Numbered from the stretch's first letter, positions 22,806 through 33,644 are shown. The stretch is DNA of 64,000 bases from Paguma larvata (GCA_030068075.1 CM057843.1:35807332-35871331), one strand, 5' to 3'. Made by a program: numbers and translations. Notes: generated by a model from the letters alone, not told the origin.

Positions 22806-23025
22806 AGGACTTCTCAACCTTGGCGTGATGACATTTGGGGCTTCATTATTACTTCTTGATGAGGGGGACTGTCCTGTCATAAGGATGTTGAACCGCATCC
22901 TGGCCTCTACCCACTAGATGCTAATAACAACCCCCTCTTCAAGTTGTGACACTCAAAACTGTCTCCAGACACTGTCACGTGTCCTCCAAGGAGCAAAACC
23001 ATCCCAGTGAAGAATCGCTGGTCTA
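22806..23025 (-). mobile_element. MER20-like DNA transposon
   Basis: Reverse copy: GGACTTCTCAACCTTGGCGT, GGCCTCTACCCACTAGATGC, AAGTTGTGACACTCAAAACT, TGTCTCCAGACACTGTC. Confidence 0.85.
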
Positions 23026-23447
23026 GGTCCATCCGCTCACTACGTCGAGGAAGGATTTCAGGCCCCGGGTGTGCCGAGGGGTTAGAGTTTATCTACAGTT
23101 AACAAGCCCTACAGTAGCAGGGCCTGCTATGACACACAGCAGCTGGGGTTCGGCAGGGAGGATATCTGAGTCTCCCACCCAAAATTGCCCCTGTGCCTCT
23201 GGAGACCCAGTCGGGGACAGTCCATTGGCCAAAAATGTGTTCCTCCCCAGTAGACAACTCTGTAGCTAGATCACTCCCATCCCACCAGGGCGTGCCGGGC
23301 GCGGTGAATGAACGAATGAATGAGCTCTGGTTCCATCTTAAACTTACTCAGGGAGCAAGGGCAAGAGCATTTAGTCCTTCTGAACTTTACTCTTCTAAAT
23401 AATAAAGAACACCTACGTGCCTTACAGCGGTGCCATGGTACCAAATG

Positions 23448-23615
23448 AGCTTAGACCCTCCAGTGCATTCTATCCCAAATGGGGGCAGGTTGCTACTAGC
23501 ATCTAGTGGGGTAGAGGCCAGAGACGGTGCTCAACATCCTCCTATGCAAAGGGCAGCTCCTGCCTCTACCCACCAAATGCAGATAGTGCCAAGGTTCTGC
23601 ACCCCTCCTAGGCCT
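23448..23615 (+). mobile_element. MER20-like DNA transposon (3' part)
   Basis: Forward copy: GCATCTAGTGGGGTAGAGGC, CAACATCCTCCTATGCAAAG and AGTGCCAAGGTTCTGC. Only about 430 bp from the opposite-strand copy at 22806. Confidence 0.8.
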
Positions 23616-24224
23616 GAGGCACTGGGTTTGTCCTAGAACTTGGGGCTACCTTCTCCTGGGGAAGGTTGGGGGTCTCTGCCTTCTGCCTAACCCAGGAAAA
23701 TAAAGGAACGAGTTAGAGATTGTCTCTCCTACCTCTAAGGTTGTCCTGACCTATTGGTGAGAAAACTGCTTAACCTCCCCGCCCCTAGACCAGCATTTAT
23801 GAGGTTTAGGGAAGGCCCAGGTGGATCTGACCTGAGCCAGGACCTTTCGGAGGATGGCCACAGATGGCTGGCCCTGGGCGACATCCACAGACTCACAGAA
23901 GACACCCCAACCAGGAGAGATAGTAGCTAAATACTAGCTGGGTACCAGCTAGTATTCACATCTGGGCAGAGTAGCACCTACCCTCCCACCACCCATCCTC
24001 CGGGTGGGCCCTCGGGGGATCCCGGCACGTGTAGGGTACTCACACTGCCAGGGACACCAGTGGTGTCCAGAAGACATCTTCCTCTTTCGTTCCCTCCCTG
24101 CCTCTCATGCTTCCAACACCTGCTCTCAGAAAATGCCTGGCAGCTTTGGGCAGATGACTTTGAACCATCTAGAAACACTATCCTCCCCAGAAGGATTTAT
24201 AATTGAAATGCATTAAAACCTAAA
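23616..24224. other. Unique intergenic DNA
   Basis: Nothing recognised other than AT-containing TAGCTAAATACTAGCTGGGT with a repeated CTAGTATT/ACTAGCT motif near 23927-23955. Confidence 0.4.
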
Positions 24225-24425
24225 TAACAATAGTTGCATTTGCTACTGTTTGCCAGACCCTGTGCTGCACATTTTGAATATATTGTTTTCTTTATTCTCT
24301 CAACAAAGCCTCCAGGTGTGTGCCCATTTTTCAAATGATGAAACCTTGGAGAGATCAAGTAATTGACCCAAGTCACTGAGCTAGTCGGTGGCAGAGATGA
24401 GAACCAATCTCAGACACATCTCCCC
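24225..24425 (-). mobile_element. MIR SINE
   Basis: Reverse copy: CATTTTTCAAATGATGAAAC, GAGATCAAGTAATTGACCCA, TCACTGAGCTAGTCGGTGGC. Confidence 0.8.
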
Positions 24426-24661
24426 CCACAGAGGGCACACTTGTGATCTACTGTGGATAAATGTGTTACAGATACGCCGAGGCATCGCCTCCTGGGGCGG
24501 CTGGAAATCTGAGCCAGTAGCTCCTAGCTGCAAGACTGGTCCCTCTACCCCAGTGGGCCGTCTGTAATATCGTTGTCTTGAAAAACGGTGAGAAAGACGG
24601 CTTGCGCTAAGCTTTCTCCTACGAATGGATAGAAGGTCTACCAGGAAATTTTAGACATTTA

Positions 24662-24674
24662 CCAGCAGATGGCA
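24662..24674 (+). promoter_or_regulatory. CTCF-like motif
   Basis: CCAGCAGATGGCA fits CCASYAGRKGGCR exactly. It lies in a unique block (24430-25010) with no gene. Binding is untested. Confidence 0.35.
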
Positions 24675-25012
24675 ATGACGTAGGGACACAGGGAGATCTT
24701 TTCTATCCCCGTGTAGGAACAGAATCTATGATCTTTACAAGTTTATGGCTGTAAGGAGATTTATCATTCTTAATCAAGACTTCCAGAAGCTAGAGTCTTC
24801 CAGAAAACCTGAGTCGGGTCTGTTTTTTTTGAGAGAACAACTTGTCGTGCTGATGGCAGGGTCCCACTTCCTGGAGCCAAGCCTCGATGAATCCTTTGCC
24901 TGCTCGGAAAAGGCAGCCCGAGCCTCCATCTCACTCTTGCTAACCAACTTCTGGGACTCTTTGCCCTGCAAAATCAGTGTCATACACTTCACACCCGCTG
25001 GGAGGGCTGATT

Positions 25013-25712
25013 AAAAAAAGGAAAGTAACAAGTGTTGGCAAGGACACGGAGAAATTGGAATCTTCGTGCATGGCTGGTGGGAATGTAAAACCGCTCAGCC
25101 GCCATGGGAAACAGTCTGTCAGTTCCTCAAAACGTTAAATATAGAATTACCATCTGATCTAGCAATTCCACTCCGAGGTACATGCCTAATAGAACTGAAA
25201 ATGAGTGTTGGAAAAATATAAGAACGCACCTGTTCATAATAGCACAATTCCCAATAACTAAAAGGTGGAATGACTCAAATGTCCATCAGTGGATAAATGA
25301 ATAAATAAATTGTGGTATATGCATGCAATGGAATATTAGTCATAAAAAGCAGTGAAGTGTTACAGTGTGGATAAGACTTGAAAACCTTACACTAAGTGTA
25401 AGAAGCCAGACACAAAGGGCAATATACTGGATGATTTCATTTGTATGAAACATACGGGGTACGTACCTCCACAGACCTAGAAAGAAAATTGGTAGTAGCC
25501 AGGGGGTGGGGGGAGAGGGAGTGAGAACCAGTTGCTTGTGGGTACAGGGTTTCCTCTTAGGGAAATGAAAGTGTTTTGGAACTAGGTAGAAGTGGTAACT
25601 GTACAATATTGTGAATCTATTAAATGCCACTGAATTGTTCGCTTTAAAATGGTTCATTTTCTCTTACGTGAATTTCACTTCAATAAAAAAAATTTTTACT
25701 TAAAAAAAAAAA
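25013..25712 (+). mobile_element. Ancient L1 3' end
   Basis: About 700 bp in consensus order: GTGTTGGCAAGGACACGGAG, GGCTGGTGGGAATGTAAAAC, CATCTGATCTAGCAATTCCA, CAAATGTCCATCAGTGGATA, GGTATATGCATGCAATGGAA, then an AATAAA and A-rich end. All in-frame coding is broken. Confidence 0.9.
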
Positions 25713-26445
25713 TCATAGCTGAACCAGCCTGCAAGGGACCAGGCTGGCACATTATAAGAGTGTTCTTCCTTAATAGCCTTTATGTGGCAAAGCATCTGAT
25801 GAGTTGGTAAACAATGCCCATCTCTTCTTCCAGTATCTGTTCCGAGTTTTAACACTGAGGACCTGTTCCCACCACCCTCTCTCAGCCCAGATGCTAGTTA
25901 CATGAGTCCATTAATTCCCTTTCCTGGTGTTCTCTCATTTGCAACCCAAACAATCCTGAACGATATGGTCCATTTCAATGTTTCTACGGAGCAGACCCAA
26001 AGAAAGCTGCTGGAGGACACTGTGAGGGCTGGAGGGGGCACACCTGGCCCCACCCTTACTGCCAGCTGGCTCCTCAGTGACACACATTGCTTCTTTCCCA
26101 GATGCTGCCTGCCTAGAAAACCACCTTCACTCATACCTTTCAAAGCTTTTTGCTGTTGCTGTTAACTTCAAAGCTAGGAAATGGCTACTTATGATGCTAT
26201 TTTCTGTCCTCTCAGGAGCCAGGTAATTGAGGAGGTGGCTGGAGCCTGGTCTTGCTTTCTTTGTTCTGAAATAGGTGCTCTCATTTCCTGGCCTCCCTTT
26301 CTCCCCACTCCCGCCCCACCCTCCAGGGGTTTTGGCCCTTCTTTCTGAGTGCCCACTCCCACCGGGCCATTGCTTTCTACCCAGTGTTCTGTTTGCCCCA
26401 GGGAGGTGGCCAGGCACCTGACCAGATAGTAGGTGAGCTGAGCTG

Positions 26446-26447
<2 letters not shown>
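25713..26447. other. Unique intergenic DNA
   Basis: No gene was recognised; ends at a CA microsatellite. Confidence 0.4.

Positions 26448-26489
<42 letters not shown>
26448..26489 (+). repeat. (AC)21 microsatellite
   Basis: Uninterrupted AC/CA repeat of about 42 bp; likely length-polymorphic. Confidence 0.97.
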
Positions 26490-26491
<2 letters not shown>

Positions 26492-27849
26492 CGCTTTGTC
26501 AACAATCTTGCCGGGTTTACAACCACTGCAATCTCTCTTCTAAGGGCCCAAAGGTGTCACCTGATCTATGTAACATCTTAGCCCATGTGAATCCATGCTG
26601 CTGGTGGCATGCATTAGCTTATCAGATGAAATCAGTGTCTCCTTGAGGCCGGAGGCCATGAGTCAGCAGGCAGAGAGCTTTTATAGAGCTCGGTTGAGAA
26701 CCGGAGAGAAAGTCTAGCACTCTGAAGCTGCTATCAGATTTTGCAAAGATCTTTCCCCAGCCACCTGGTTTCTTAGCCCTGCTGGGAGCTGTCCAGGTGC
26801 TGATCTGTTGAGCTTCCTCTTCCCAAGCCACTTTCAGACCTTGCTGCCTGGGTTATTCCCTACCCCGTCCTGCTGCATTTGACCCCAATCCATGGCCTTC
26901 GTTTCAGTGTCACTTCCTCGGATACTCTGCAACTTTCCCCGTGGTCAAAATGGAGAGGAGTCTTCATTTTGCTGATGGGTTCTCCTGCCCTTGGAACTGT
27001 TCTATAAGCAACAATCTAGTTGCCAAGGGGACAAGTTATGAGAACAGAGGCTGAACAGCTGGTCTTAGGGGACACAGAGAGCAGCTTGGAGGATGGCCAG
27101 TGGGAATACGAGTGGCTGCTCGGTCACCCGGCAGAGACACGAACGGCTGTGTGAACACTCCCAGGTTTCACACTCTGCTGCATCAAGAGGGGGAGAGAAC
27201 ACATTCTAATTGAAGAAAAGAAATCCATTTACACCAGGCTACATTTGGAGGTCTGACCAGGCATTTAGTGGGCCATGGAGAGGAGAGGGGCGTTCACTGG
27301 AGGCATGGAAAACTGCTCAGGCAGAACTCAGAGGTGAAGGGGAGGGGCTTGGCGAGCGAGGTCTGAATGGGGGAAGGGCGGGATAGAAGCAATGTCCCTG
27401 TAGGCACGTCCTCCACCAGCAAAGTCAAGTCCAGGACACAAAAGGGAAACTTAGGACTGAATCTGTGAACAAGGAAGAGCAGGCAAGTAAGTAATCTCAC
27501 CTGGAGGTTGAGCACAGCCCTGCCTTCTGGTTTCCCACCAACCAGCTAGCCTGGAAACATCATTTTGTGACCCAGCCTTCCCCTTGAGGAAGAACAGAGA
27601 ACCAGTCCTCTTGCTTCTGGAAGTCTAGTATTCTTTGCGCCCTGAATATTCTCAGGGCCGGTGGCCCTGTGGTCTCAGCCTTTCCCATTTGCCCAGGCAT
27701 GCACAATGTGTGGCCTCCAAACAGCTCTTGGGCTCCCCTCCTGAGACCAGATCCTGTGTGCCTGGGCCCCAACAGCTGACCTAAAGATTGTGGCTGCCGT
27801 GCCCGCTCACGACATGGGTGATGCAACACAGACCGAGCCGGAACCTGCC
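26490..27849. other. Unique intergenic DNA
   Basis: No gene, RNA or repeat was recognised with confidence. The 213-residue minus-strand frame that begins here (27560-28201) runs through the neighbouring MIR and has no recognisable domain. Confidence 0.4.
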
Positions 27850-28055
27850 ATTCTCCCTTGAGCACTATAATTTGGCCATTTCTAGAGCAAATTACTTCTT
27901 TAAACCTCCATTTCTCCATTTCATCTGGATATAAGGGATAGTAATGTCCTAGCCCATCAGGGTTGTTGTGAGAACTAAATGTGTTAACACACAGAACGCA
28001 CTTAGCAGAGTGCGGCATGTAATTGATATTAATTGTAATAAGTACTAATACTGTT
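27850..28055 (+). mobile_element. MIR SINE
   Basis: Forward copy: CTCCATTTCTCCATTTCATC, GGTTGTTGTGAGAACTAAAT, GTTAACACACAGAACGCACT, AGCAGAGTGCGGCATGTAAT. Confidence 0.8.
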
Positions 28056-28479
28056 AGCCCACGCTCCCCTGGGGGCAACTCTACAACAAGCTCAGTTCTT
28101 GCTCTGGCTCTACCCAGTCCTGCCTCTCCCAACCCTGATTTCTTCACTGGGCCCTCTTCCCTCCCTTCCAATCCCCTGACACACACGAATACACACCCCA
28201 CGAATCTGAGGTCATGCCCATTTCAAACGTGATCGGGATCTGCTGAGAATTTCTGATCTCCTCCATCGCAATACTATGGGTGGTGCCTTCATCTCTCTTA
28301 CTACTCAGCCCCCATCAGTATCGATGACCTCTTAGACCTGGAGTTTAGGGTTCCCCAGCCCATCTCCTCACTACACTGACAACATAGCCCATATGCTTCT
28401 GCATGAATTAGTCGAGTGTAGGTACTAGAAAGTGCAAGAAAGGAAAGGAGGGGAAGGAGAGATGAATCCGGTGAGGGTA

Positions 28480-28811
28480 GTAGTAACAAATAACCCTCCA
28501 AATCCAGTGGCTTCAAACAACAACCTTTTTTTTTTTCTTGCTTGTGGTGTCTATCCAAGGTCAGAACAGGAAGTTCTGTGCCTTGTAATCACTTCAGAGT
28601 GACAGAATGACATTCAGAGTGAACAGAAGCTCCATTTTGACTAGTGTCTCCACAATCCCAAAGGAAGGGAAAGAACATGGCAAAGCATTCAGGGTGCCCC
28701 AAAGCTTCCACTCGGAAGTGACACATGTCACTTCTGCTCATATTTCATTGGCTAGACGAGGTCCTCTGTCCAAATATGGCTTCAAAAGGGCAACAAAGGA
28801 AACTCTTCCCA
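28480..28811 (+). mobile_element. MLT1-type LTR (MaLR)
   Basis: GTAACAAATAACCCTCCAAA, AGTGGCTTCAAACAACAACC, CTCGGAAGTGACACATGTCA and TTTCATTGGCTAGACGAGG are in MLT1 LTR order. No internal viral genes. Confidence 0.7.
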
Positions 28812-28980
28812 GGGCACCTGGGTGAGCCTCCGACTCTTGATTCTGGCTCAGGTCGGGATCTCACAGCTTCATGGGTTCTAGCCCTGCATCGGGCTCTGTG
28901 CTGACAGCGTGGAAACTGCTTGGGTTTCTTTCTCTCTGCCCCTCCCACACTCGCACTCCATCTTTCTCAAAATAAATACA
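28812..28980 (+). mobile_element. Carnivore SINE, shortened
   Basis: GGGCACCTGGGTGAGCCTCC head with an internal deletion relative to SINEC_Fc, ending in TCTCAAAATAAATACA and then a T-rich tract. Confidence 0.85.
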
Positions 28981-29018
28981 TTTTTTTTCTTTTTTTCTTT
29001 TTTTTTTGAAGGAGAGGC

Positions 29019-29160
29019 ACCTGGGTGGTTCAGTCAGTCAGGTAAGCATGTGACTCTTGATCTCAGCTCAGGTCATGATCTCAAGATTTCGTGAGCTTGA
29101 ACCTTGCATCAGTAAGCCTCGTGCTGACAGTGCGGAACCTGCTTGGGATTCCCAAGCACC
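29019..29160 (+). mobile_element. Carnivore SINE, 3'-truncated
   Basis: Head GGCACCTGGGTGGTTCAGTC and the middle part up to GGAACCTGCTTGGGATTC; no A-rich tail. Confidence 0.85.
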
Positions 29161-29345
29161 AAAATATGTAAACAAAGCCTCCTCCTGGGGTGTACACATC
29201 ACATGGACCCTCATCCATTCCTCCCAAATCACCCAGCCCCCACTTCTACCTTTTAGGGGACCTGACTGGATCTTTCCTCCTCTGAGACATAACTGGGGAT
29301 TTTCCTTGACTTGAATACAAGGCACATTTTACAAAACTGAATGTG

Positions 29346-29348
<3 letters not shown>

Positions 29349-29376
<28 letters not shown>
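29349..29376 (+). repeat. (GT)14 microsatellite
   Basis: Perfect GT run. Confidence 0.97.
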
Positions 29377-29784
29377 TTCTAATTAAGACCTAACACATGA
29401 AGCCCTCGGATTTGCTCAGATTGGCCCAGGATTCAGAAAAAGCTGAGGTTTTATGAAACTCCTCAAGCAATGGGGAACGCATGAATTATTGAAAGGTTGG
29501 AAAAAGAGACCCAGGGAGGAAGGGCTGCTCCATTATTCATCAGACCCAGAGTCCCCAGGTCCCTAAGCTCTGCTGCTGGCTTTGACACCTACAGCATTTT
29601 CCCATTATGTGTACAGGGAGCGTTTCAAATGCGTTGTATTGGCAGCCTCCAAGCAGGGCTCCCACGCACGCCATCCACTGCCTGTCTCATTATCTCCACT
29701 GTGGGCTAAGAATGTTGATACGTGGTACCCACCTGCCCTCCCTTCCCAGGGTTTCTGCTCGCAGGCCAAAGAACTAGGCTTTCA

Positions 29785-29985
29785 CTCTGGCCCCAACAGG
29801 TCTCTCCGGTTTTCTCTCCCTACCCTACCCCAGGCCATTTGCTTTGACCCCATACCTTTCATATATTCACACCTTTGCCAAGGCTGGCCCCTATGCCTAA
29901 AACTGCCTTCCCATATGCCTTTGTCTCCCGGGTGAACTTCTATTCATCCTTAAGACCCGGATCAGAGAAAGGGCAACTAACTTCT
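29785..29985 (+). mobile_element. L2 LINE fragment
   Basis: CTTTGCCAAGGCTGGCCCCT, ATGCCTAAAACTGCCTTCCC, TTCTATTCATCCTTAAGACC: L2 3' region order. Confidence 0.65.
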
Positions 29986-30350
29986 GCTGAGAGTCTGTGT
30001 GTTAGACATGTGTGCAAACACTATCTCAGGGAAGTGTCACAATAACCCAGGGAGGTGGGTGTTATCACCAGCACCAGCTACGTCACTTGTGGGGTCCAGT
30101 GCAAAATGAAAATGCTGGCCTTTGTTCCAAAGTGATTAAGAGCTTTGAGATGGTGACAGCACAGCATGAGCCCAGGGAGTAGTTTAAAGAATGAGCAGGT
30201 CCGTGGGACTACATGCATCACGTGCCCACGAAGTCAGCCCTGAGGAGCAAACCGAAACTCAGAGGGGTCAAGTACCATGTCCCAGGTCACACAGCTTGTG
30301 AGGGGCAGAATGAGGCTGAAGACCTCATTCCATCTAATCCAAACTCCTTT
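29986..30350 (-). mobile_element. MIR SINE, interrupted or rearranged
   Basis: ATCTCAGGGAAGTGTCACAA with CCAGGGAGGTGGGTGTTATC, then after unrelated DNA AACCGAAACTCAGAGGGGTC, CAGGTCACACAGCTTGTGAG at 30235-30350. Probably one MIR split by about 150 bp. Confidence 0.6.
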
Positions 30351-30850
30351 TTGCTCAACCTCGCGTCTCCCAAGGTATCCTCACTTGCTTCGGGAGGGGA
30401 GGAGGCTGTGAGCACCCCCAGAAACCGATTTTCCCTTTAAAGAATGCTTTCTGCAGGCAATGGGGCTGTTACTTCATCTTGAGCATCCCGGGATCCTTCA
30501 ATTGGCCCACAAGGGAGTCCACTCCACCTGCCATACCCACCCTTATACCCTCATGCCCACCCCAGGCAGTCCGCTTACACCTCCCCCCCCACCAACACAC
30601 AGACACTCTTCAGTTGTCTGAGGCCATGGCTGCCGCCCAGCAGAGGTGACTCCTGTACATCTGGTGCCCCAGATTCCGGGGCGGCGTCTCTGGCCTTCGC
30701 TGGGAACGTCAAATCCAGACCTTGAGAAAGACACGCCTCCTGGCTGCAAGGTCCATTTTTCATCTTTTCATACACCGACCCAGCTCTGCCAGTGGTTTTT
30801 TTGCTGATGTGTTTTCCCTTAAAAGCTTTAGTCCTGGGGAAATCCATCTT
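30351..30850. other. Unique intergenic DNA
   Basis: Nothing recognised; contains a C run near 30585. Confidence 0.4.
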
Positions 30851-30854
30851 CCCG

Positions 30855-31145
30855 ACACCCATTCAGTCAGCAAATGCTCACTGTGCACCTACTGGGAGCC
30901 AGGCCTTCTGCCTTCGAGGTGCTCACAAGCGCGGCCAGGGAGACTGACAGGAAACTCACCGTGGCTAACCTGGTGAGGGCTGGAGAAGAGGTCCTGAGCC
31001 CAGACGAGGGAAGGAGAAATTAAGTGCTGGGTCAGAGACGGCAAACTGAGTAAGGCCTGGAGGGTTCGTGGGAGTTTTCCACGTGGAAAAGAGGGCAAGC
31101 CAAGCAGAAGGGGCCAGCACCCCTGGAAGAGTTTGGGCCTGATGG
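30855..31145 (-). mobile_element. L2-like fragment
   Basis: TCACTGTGCACCTACTGGGA, GAGGTGCTCACAAGCGCGGC and later GGCAAGCCAAGCAGAAGGGG fit the 3' unit of an old L2-type element. Confidence 0.5.
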
Positions 31146-31825
31146 GCATCGAGGGTTGGAGAGATGTGGACAGCTGTCCAGGGGGAAGAGGCCTTTCCTC
31201 CTGCGGGAGTTGTCCAGGGTGCAGGGAGCACTCCTGGGGATGTAGGAGAAGAGAGAAAAAACTGGGAATTTTTTAGTTGCTGCGAACAGAAACTTGGGCT
31301 ATACTTCCCCCAAACCTTCAGTCGTCCCAACTCCACATGGCCCCATTGACATGTGACAATGTTCTCCCATGATGCCCAGGTCAGATCGTAGCAGCAAAAG
31401 GGCTCCTGTTGGGGCTCCTGCCTTATAGTTTCAACAAACACGTTTGTTGCTGATGTCTTGTTACTGGCAACCTACTTTTGCCTCCAAACGCACACGCAGT
31501 CCATGCCTTTGACGATTCTAGGGTTTGCAGAGATTTTACTGACCGTCTAGCAGAACCTCCCTATGGGCGGGCTGGACAAGCTACATCCCGGAGACTCGAC
31601 CTTGCCCTTGCCGGGAGGCGCCTCCTGCTCAGGGCAGAGGGCAAGGGCTGTGGGCCTGTGAGCAAGCCATACACACGGACTGGACGTGGCTATTGGTCAG
31701 GCCGCCATTGTGGAGAAGTGAACACGGGCTAGTATTCAGGCCAGAATGGGTAACCCTGGGGTGTCAGTATCTAATCCGACTGGACAGGCCACCCTGGCTC
31801 TAGATGCAGCTTTGAAATTAGCCAT
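31146..31825. other. Unique DNA upstream of the CpG island
   Basis: No gene or clear repeat. Confidence 0.4.
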
Positions 31826-31885
31826 CAAGTCACAAAATATTTATTGAGCACCTACTGAGTGTCCAGGGCCCAGAGAATAAAGGAC
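31826..31885. mobile_element. L2/MIR-like remnant
   Basis: AAATATTTATTGAGCACCTA followed by CTGAGTGTCCAGGGCCCAGA. Confidence 0.5.
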
Positions 31886-31919
31886 ACATACTGAAGAAAG
31901 AAGAAATTAAAAATGTTGG

Positions 31920-32012
31920 TTGCTAGCATTTACTGCATATATATTTCCATTTTATAGCGGAGAGGGGCAAACAATTTGCTTAATGCTACAGAAAGCAAGC
32001 CTAGTACTAGAG
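31920..32012 (-). mobile_element. MIR fragment
   Basis: TTCCATTTTATAGCGGAGAG, AATTTGCTTAATGCTACAGA. Confidence 0.6.
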
Positions 32013-32017
32013 TCTTT

Positions 32018-32262
32018 AAAAGCGCAGATCCTGGAGCCAGACAGACCTGAGCCGCAATCCTAGCCCTGCCAGTTTCCAGCTGTGCATCCTCAGGCACATC
32101 GCTTCACCTCTCTGTGCCTCAGTTTTCTCAGCAGTAAAATGGGATTGTTGGGACGGCTTTACAGGACTTCTTACACACAAAGCGCTCTGAAAAGCCCGCA
32201 GGGCACAGGAAGTGATCAATAAATACTGGTAGACGTCGTTGTTGTTGTCGTTATCGTTAGTT
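32018..32262 (+). mobile_element. MIR SINE, nearly full length
   Basis: From GATCCTGGAGCCAGACAGAC through CTCTGTGCCTCAGTTTTCTC to AAGTGATCAATAAATACTGG; a well-kept copy about 130 bp upstream of the CpG island. Confidence 0.9.
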
Positions 32263-32539
32263 ATCACAAAGCAGAAGCAGCCGGGGTTTGAAAGTCTGAC
32301 CAAAGTCAGGGGGTCTCAGCCAACGCCTAGGCGGCCCTGAAAGCCCCTCCTCCCCCACCCCGGACCCCTACTCTCCACCTGCAAACCCCACGAAGGTGCT
32401 TCCCCGAGATGCGCTCTCCTCCCCCGGCGGAGCCCGGCAGCCGCAGGGTCCCCAGGCCGCCCTCCGCTCGCCGCGCGGGGGCGGAAAGCCCCGCCCCCGG
32501 CCGGCCCCGCCCTCGGCCCCGCCCCCGGCCGGCCCCTCC

Positions 32540-32712
32540 CTCTCCGAGTTCGGGGCTCCGGCTGCGGCGGCTGCCGGGTCACCCGCGCGGAGCGGTTCGG
32601 CCGGACGCGACGGGGCGAGCACCCGGGAGCCTGGCGCCGAACCTCCCGCCCGGCGCGCCCAGCCGGCGAGGCACCTCCGACCAGGGTCCGGGGCCGCGCC
32701 CGCTCCAGCGAG
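32540..32712 (+). other. CACNG5: Probable non-coding first exon of CACNG5
   Basis: The 3' boundary is a good donor, CAGCGAG|GTAGGA, with the last exon base at 32712. The 5' end is a guess, placed just after the GC-box cluster. The block contains no ATG that opens onto a CACNG5-like protein, so it is read as 5' UTR. No coding exon of a claudin-like four-helix TARP was found downstream in the window. Confidence 0.45.
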
Positions 32713-32729
32713 GTAGGAGCCGGGAAGCC

Positions 32730-32752
32730 GGGGTGGGGGTGAGGGTGGGGGG
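32730..32752 (+). other. G-quadruplex motif directly behind the exon 1 donor
   Basis: G runs of 4, 5, 3 and 6 with loops of 1-3 nt on the non-template strand, 18 nt into the intron. Confidence 0.7.
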
Positions 32753-32888
32753 CGAGACCGGCTCTCCCGTCCTGGGGCGCGGGGTAGCCGGGGAGGGAGG
32801 GGGAGAAGATCTCCTGCCGGCGCCTTGGCCCCTGCGCGCCGCCGCCCCCCATTCCGCGTAGCCGGGGCGCAGCGGCCACACAGCCGCC

Positions 32889-32980
32889 CGCGCGCGCGCG
32901 CGTCCCGGTCCAGCGCGGAGAGGGAAGGGGCCGCGTGGTGGGGAGTGCGCGTGTCCACGCGTGTGTGTGCGCGCGCGTGT
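32889..32980 (+). repeat. Alternating purine-pyrimidine (Z-DNA-prone) tracts
   Basis: (CG)7 at 32889-32902 and a 25-bp alternating CA/CG/TG/CG tract at 32956-32980, both within the CpG island. Confidence 0.8.
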
Positions 32981-33374
32981 CGGGCATGTGCGGGGTGGGG
33001 GAGGAGATGACGCCCCCTCTTTGCCGGCGCTGCTGGGCACTTCTTGTGGTTGCCCACTCCAAAGCTGAGGGCAGACTCCCATGACGGGCTTGAGTGGGGC
33101 CGCCGGGAATTATCCGGATAATGCGGGAGGGAAAGCCCACCACCACCTGTTGAGCTGGGCTGTCCATCTATGCCTCGAATTCTCCGCTTCTCCGTGCTGT
33201 CCGCGGGGACGGCGCGGATGCCCAGGTCCGGCTGGGTAGGGGAAGTGCCTCGGAGCAGAGGCGGACATGCAGGGGAGAAGAGGGTGGCGGGATGGGGACC
33301 CGCAGGCAGAGGCTGAGCTCGAGCCACCAGCCACGCACCAAAACATTGCCCCAGTCACTCCGCCTCCCTCCTCC

Positions 33375-33500
33375 CCATTTTAATTACTTGAACTGCCTTT
33401 GCCCTCACCCTAATTGGGCAAGTGATGAAGGTTAGTTCGTTACAAATTTTTAAGTGAAGTCAGATGATCACTTCTTGGGACTGAAAGGGATTTAAGGGGT
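33375..33500. promoter_or_regulatory. Candidate regulatory element at start of CACNG5 intron 1
   Basis: Unique AT-richer island after the CpG island with TTTTAATTACTTGAA, CCTAATTGGGC and TTTTTAAGTGAAG, resembling homeodomain and NKX2-type sites. Not tested for conservation. Confidence 0.3.
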
Positions 33501-33644
33501 AATTCCTGGAACCTGGCTGGGGAGGAGAGAGGACCCTATTCCGTGCCCCTCCCAGGGCTGACCCGGGTCCCGGTTCGCGGTGCCCTCCCTGGTGCAGCCT
33601 GGCTCTCAGCTGCCCTCTAGAATCCCCCAGCTGCCTCGGTGTCC

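Larger units (their letters stand above)
32380..33110 (+). promoter_or_regulatory. CACNG5: CpG island promoter, probably of CACNG5
   Basis: Very GC- and CpG-rich block, unlike anything else in the window. GC boxes (GGGGCGG or CCGCCCC types) cluster at 32477-32530 and no TATA box is evident, which is the usual CpG-island promoter form. A splice donor consensus lies at 32712/32713. The distance from the PRKCA 3' end (about 23 kb) and same-strand orientation match the human PRKCA-CACNG5 arrangement as I recall it. CACNG5 encodes TARP gamma-7/gamma-5-class transmembrane regulator of AMPA receptors. Gene identity is inference from position; the sequence itself only shows a promoter-like island. 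The 283- and 319-residue minus-strand frames across it are by-products of GC richness. Confidence 0.7.

Noticed and set aside
27560..28201. 213-residue minus-strand frame
   Set aside because: Runs through a MIR element and has no recognisable product.
32316..33327. Minus-strand open frames of 283 and 319 residues in the CpG island
   Set aside because: Pro/Arg/Gly-rich composition, overlapping frames on both strands and no known domain; long frames are expected by chance in such GC-rich DNA.
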